Below, piece after piece: positions 15,491 through 18,198 of a stretch of DNA of 18,198 bases; position 1 is the first letter of the stretch; each line of letters begins with the position of its first letter. The stretch is from the NCBI GenBank assembly GCA_023402175.1, contig JAEXCN010000021.1:1-18198 (forward strand), in the 5' to 3' direction. The notes below the pieces were generated by a model. That model had not been told where the DNA came from. It saw nothing but the letters and a program-made list of their open reading frames with translations, and did no database searches. The position numbers were made by a program, and so were the translations under genes. Source of the DNA: Pseudomonadota bacterium. Lineage in GTDB: Bacteria > Myxococcota_A > Polyangia > Polyangiales > Polyangiaceae.

Positions 15491-16675
15491 TTAGCGGCCG
15501 CGATCCTTCCCGCGCGCCTTCCCCCGACTGGCGCTCTCCTTCGCGGCGCCGGGCGGCGGACCTCCGTGGCGACCATAGCTCCGAGCACGATCGCCGCCGC
15601 GCTCGTGACCGCGCGTCGACGTACGGCCGGGGCGATTGCCCCAGTCCTCGGCCGGAGCCTGCCGAACCCCCTCGCGCTCACCGCGCGGTCGCGCCGCTCC
15701 CGGGCCTCTGAAGGAATCTCGCGGGGCGTGAGCTCCACGCGCTCGGCGGCCCTGGTCGCTGTCGACGCGCGCGTCCGGCCGATCGCCCGCTCGCGATCGC
15801 GGACGCGCTTCGCCCCAGTTCTCCGTCGCCTGGCCGCGCCCTTCGGCGCCGAAGGCTCGCTGCGTCCGGCCGACCGAGCCGCGACGCGCCATCGGGACGG
15901 CACGCTTGGCGCTCTTCCCGGGCGTCTGCGGGATCGATGCAGCCGACGGGATCGACCGCGGTACGCCGTACGTCTTCTTGAGATCGATGAGCTCGTCGCG
16001 CGTGAGGTGGCGATAGCGGCCAGGCGCGAGCCCGTCGGCGGAGATGCCGGCGAACGACATCCGCGCGAGGCGCATCACGGGGAAGCCCGTGGCGTCGCCC
16101 ATGCGCCGAATCTGCTGGTTCCGCCCTTCGCGGATCGTCAGCTCGAACCACGTCTTGTCGCCCTCGTGTCGAAGGAGCTTCGCGTCCGCGGGCAGCGTGA
16201 CTCCGTCCTCGAGCCGCACGCCTTTGCGCCAGGCGTCGAGGTCGTCCGGCGACATCGCGCCCTTCACCTTCAGCACGTACGTCTTCGGGACCGTCTTCTT
16301 CGGGTGGAGGAGACCGTCGGCGAGCTCACCATCGTTGGTGGCGATGAGCACGCCGCTCGTCGCGAAGTCGAGCCGCCCGACGGGATAGACGCGAGCGCCG
16401 AGCCCGGCGAGCAGCTCCTTCACGGTCGGGCGCCCTTCCGGATCGCTCATCGTCGAGACGACGCCGCGCGGCTTGTGGAGCACGACGTAGACGGGTGCCT
16501 CGGCGACGACGCGCTTGCCATCGACCTCGACGCGATCGCGCCGGGGATCGGCCTTCGCGCCGAGCTCGGTGACGATGCGCCCGTTGACGCGCACGCGCCC
16601 GTCCTGGATGAGCTGTTCGGCAGCGCGGCGCGAGGCGATGCCGCCATGCGCGAGGATCTTCTGGATGCGTTCCAT
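15491..16675 (-). CDS. rRNA pseudouridine synthase of the RsuA/RluB family with long RG-rich tail
   Basis: Converts uridine to pseudouridine in ribosomal RNA. An N-terminal S4 RNA-binding domain (about 1-50, ERIQKILAHGGIASRRAAEQ) is followed by the catalytic domain with D103 in GRLDFATSG (101-108) and the later RNQQIRRM element (185-192). This core ends at about 242, where many family members end. A tail of about 150 residues (245-394) follows, rich in Arg, Gly, Pro and Asp, with two similar motifs (ENWGEARPR at 285-293; EDWGNRPGR at 343-351) and RG pairs. The tail is probably disordered and RNA-binding. RluB rather than RsuA is likely from length and S4 type, but cannot be proven here. The start has no close rival. 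Confidence 0.93.
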   Translation of the reverse strand: MERIQKILAHGGIASRRAAEQLIQDGRVRVNGRIVTELGAKADPRRDRVEVDGKRVVAEAPVYVVLHKPRGVVSTMSDPEGRPTVKELLAGLGARVYPVGRLDFATSGVLIATNDGELADGLLHPKKTVPKTYVLKVKGAMSPDDLDAWRKGVRLEDGVTLPADAKLLRHEGDKTWFELTIREGRNQQIRRMGDATGFPVMRLARMSFAGISADGLAPGRYRHLTRDELIDLKKTYGVPRSIPSAASIPQTPGKSAKRAVPMARRGSVGRTQRAFGAEGRGQATENWGEARPRSRAGDRPDARVDSDQGRRARGAHAPRDSFRGPGAARPRGEREGVRQAPAEDWGNRPGRTSTRGHERGGDRARSYGRHGGPPPGAAKESASRGKARGKDRGR

Positions 16676-16793
16676 GTTCGAGGCTGTGGGCGATGGATGG
16701 GATGGGACGGTTCCGGCGACCTCGTAGCACGCTTCCGGGCGCGCCTGTCGCCTGTCCCTTCGTCACCGAGGTCGCAATCGCCCGGCGGCCGAC

Positions 16794-17612
16794 CTATTTC
16801 TTCGGCGCGGTCGCCTTGACCGCCTTCGCGCCGGCGTCCGCCGCGGAGCTGTCCGTCGTCGAGCTGCTGCTCGTCGCCGAAGACTGCGCCGCGCCCGCGT
16901 CGGCAGCATCGGCCGCCAGTTGCTCGCGCGCTTTTCGCTCCGCGGCCTCCGACTCGTACTTGAGCTGCTCGTCGCGGTCCCAGCGGTCGACGTGGCCGTC
17001 TGCGTTCTCGTCCACGCCTACGCGCTCGAGGCGGCCCTTCGCGTAGATCTCCCAGACGTCCGGCTTACCGTCGCCGTTGCGGTCGCGGCGGATACGGGTC
17101 AGCTGACCGTTCGTGTAGAACTTCCAGACGTCCGGCTTGCCGTCCTTGTTCGTGTCGACGTCCTCCTGGGCGAGGCGCCCGTCGACGAAGTTGAGCCAGA
17201 CGTCGATCTTGCCGTCGTAGTCCGTGTCCGCTTCCTCGTGGAGCGCTTCGCCCTTCTGGTTGAAGGTGCGGACGACGTCCTTGATGCCGTCGAGGTTCGT
17301 GTCGATCTCGCGGCAGACGAGCGTGCGATGGCGGCTCTCGCTTTCGCCGAAGATCTTGTAGACGCGACGCACGTTCGGCTTGAGCGCGCCGGGGCCGGTG
17401 GTCTCCGAGACCTCGAGCTCGGGCTTGTTGCGCCAATCGCACATCGACCGATCGTCGGCCGGCCAGTGCGACGGATCCTTCGAGCCACCGGGAGCCGTCG
17501 GCGTCTTCACCGCGCCGCTGCTCGAGCCGCCGCCGCAGGCGACCCCGAGCAAGACCGCACACGCGAACAGCGGGGCGGCGACGCGCGTCGCGACCGACTT
17601 CACCATGCTCAT
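16794..17612 (-). CDS. Lipoprotein with 24-residue calcium-loop repeats
   Basis: A predicted lipoprotein of 272 residues. The ATG at 17612 overlaps the upstream stop (ATGA) and gives a signal with lipobox GVAC (C26). Five loops of the form D-x-[DN]-x-D-G-x-x-D begin at 104, 129, 153, 177 and 201 (DTNLDGIKD, DTDYDGKID, DTNKDGKPD, DRNGDGKPD, DENADGHVD), a nearly exact 24-residue spacing. Between loops lie short strands of the type VWKFYTNGQL, resembling MORN-like hairpins. Loops of this type bind calcium in EF-hand, dockerin and thrombospondin type 3 repeats. From 215 the protein becomes helical and charged, then Ala/Ser-rich and disordered. Function unknown. It is the second gene of a coupled paralogous pair and lies upstream of the pseudouridine synthase with a 118-nt gap. 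Confidence 0.9.
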   Translation of the reverse strand: MSMVKSVATRVAAPLFACAVLLGVACGGGSSSGAVKTPTAPGGSKDPSHWPADDRSMCDWRNKPELEVSETTGPGALKPNVRRVYKIFGESESRHRTLVCREIDTNLDGIKDVVRTFNQKGEALHEEADTDYDGKIDVWLNFVDGRLAQEDVDTNKDGKPDVWKFYTNGQLTRIRRDRNGDGKPDVWEIYAKGRLERVGVDENADGHVDRWDRDEQLKYESEAAERKAREQLAADAADAGAAQSSATSSSSTTDSSAADAGAKAVKATAPKK

Positions 17613-18198
17613 CGCTTTGCTCCTCCGCGCTTCGGCGGTGCCGGCGCCCCGGCATCGCCCGTGGGCGACAGATCGTTCGGCGCCGTCGGAGGTGCGGGCG
17701 GCGGCGGCGGTGCGCTCGCGGCGGGCCCCGACTCCGCGGGCGCGGCTCCGGCCTCGGCCACGGGCGTCGGGATGCTCGCGCCGGACGGGCCGAGCGTGAT
17801 GACCGAGTCCGGATCGGGCAGACCGTCCCCGTTCTTGTCCATCGCGATCGTCACCTGATCGCCGTTGTACGTCCACCACTGGTCGACGCGGCCGTCGCCC
17901 GTCGAGTCGCGCTCACGCTTCACGCGCTTGCCGGTCGCGGGATCGAACGTGTCCCACGTATCGATTTTGCCTTGGTTCGTCGTATCGAGCTCGGCGCGAA
18001 CCAGCTTGCCGCCTTCGTAGATCTCGATCGCGTTGACGATGCCGTTGTCGTCGTAGTCCGCCTCGCGACGACGGAGCTGCCCGGTGTTGTCGTAGTACTC
18101 GAACATGTCGGGCTTGCCGTCGCGATTCAGATCGCTGATCCGGCAGACTTCCTGGTTGCCGGCGTACACGCGACGGATGTCGGGCTTGCCGTCGTTGT
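17609..18198 (-). CDS. Calcium-loop repeat protein (5' end outside window)
   Basis: The frame stays open through the right edge. Codons upstream of the GTG at 18169 continue a repeat (NDGKPDIRR), so the start lies outside the window. Visible loops include DLNRDGKPD, DYDDNGIVN, DTTNQGKID, DSTGDGRVD and DKNGDGLPD, separated by strands such as MFEYYDNTGQL and AIEIYEGGKLV. Several loops lack a canonical ligand: DYDDNGIVN ends in Asn, and DTTNQGKID has Gln for the third Asp. Binding may therefore be weaker than in the downstream paralogue. After the repeats comes a Pro/Ala-rich tail (PPPPPAPPTAP, then a basic end). The stop overlaps the downstream lipoprotein start (ATGA). A secreted or lipoprotein start is likely by comparison with the paralogue but is not seen. 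Confidence 0.88.
   Translation of the reverse strand, partial: NDGKPDIRRVYAGNQEVCRISDLNRDGKPDMFEYYDNTGQLRRREADYDDNGIVNAIEIYEGGKLVRAELDTTNQGKIDTWDTFDPATGKRVKRERDSTGDGRVDQWWTYNGDQVTIAMDKNGDGLPDPDSVITLGPSGASIPTPVAEAGAAPAESGPAASAPPPPPAPPTAPNDLSPTGDAGAPAPPKRGGAKR

Noticed and set aside
15566..16819. A 417-codon plus-strand frame opposite the pseudouridine synthase
   Set aside because: No domains, and the minus strand carries the S4 domain and catalytic Asp.

Overview
This is an 18.2-kb stretch of high-GC chromosomal DNA. It looks like a member of the Myxococcota, probably class Polyangia (Sorangium/Labilithrix-like). That placement is an inference. It rests on very strong G/C use at third codon positions, several short lipoproteins, an FHA protein next to a small roadblock-like protein, and an ECF-sigma operon flanked by secreted and single-pass proteins. 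I see no phage genes, insertion sequences, CRISPR arrays, rRNA or tRNA, so it reads as ordinary chromosome rich in envelope and poorly characterised genes. Two genes run off the window: xerC at the left edge and a calcium-loop repeat protein at the right edge.

Layout. 1-964 (-): the tyrosine recombinase XerC. 1228-3523 (+): a three-gene, translationally coupled operon with a secreted, possibly barrel-forming protein, an ECF sigma factor, and a single-pass membrane protein with a C-terminal helical-repeat region. 3542-4507 (-): a PD40 propeller lipoprotein, divergent from a DUF2062 membrane protein (4594-5166, +). 5182-8141 (-): the aminopeptidase PepP, a small unknown protein, and a tail-anchored protein with two FHA domains. 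8309-9907 (+): a roadblock-like protein, a charged-tail unknown, and a zinc-ribbon protein with a UvrD-tail-like C-terminus. A strong 12-bp hairpin follows, between convergent genes. 9982-10398 (-): a lipoprotein with a Gly/Trp/Met repeat tail. 10399-11002: the only long gap, with no gene I can defend. 11003-14472 (+): a cupredoxin lipoprotein coupled to a 1033-residue secreted esterase, then a TPM-domain protein (14582-15427). 15491-16675 (-): an RluB/RsuA-type pseudouridine synthase with a long Arg/Gly-rich tail. 16794-18198 (-): two coupled proteins built from D-x-[DN]-x-D-G calcium-loop repeats.

How the genes may work together. Much of the window concerns the envelope: six or seven products carry lipoboxes or signal peptides. 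The sigma operon, with its secreted protein, sigma factor and membrane protein, looks like a cell-surface signalling unit. XerC, PepP and the pseudouridine synthase are housekeeping genes. The most interesting points for follow-up are the 24-residue calcium-loop repeat pair, the Trp-rich repeat lipoprotein, the coupling of a copper protein to a large esterase, the sigma operon, and the RNA-modifying enzyme with an RG-rich tail.
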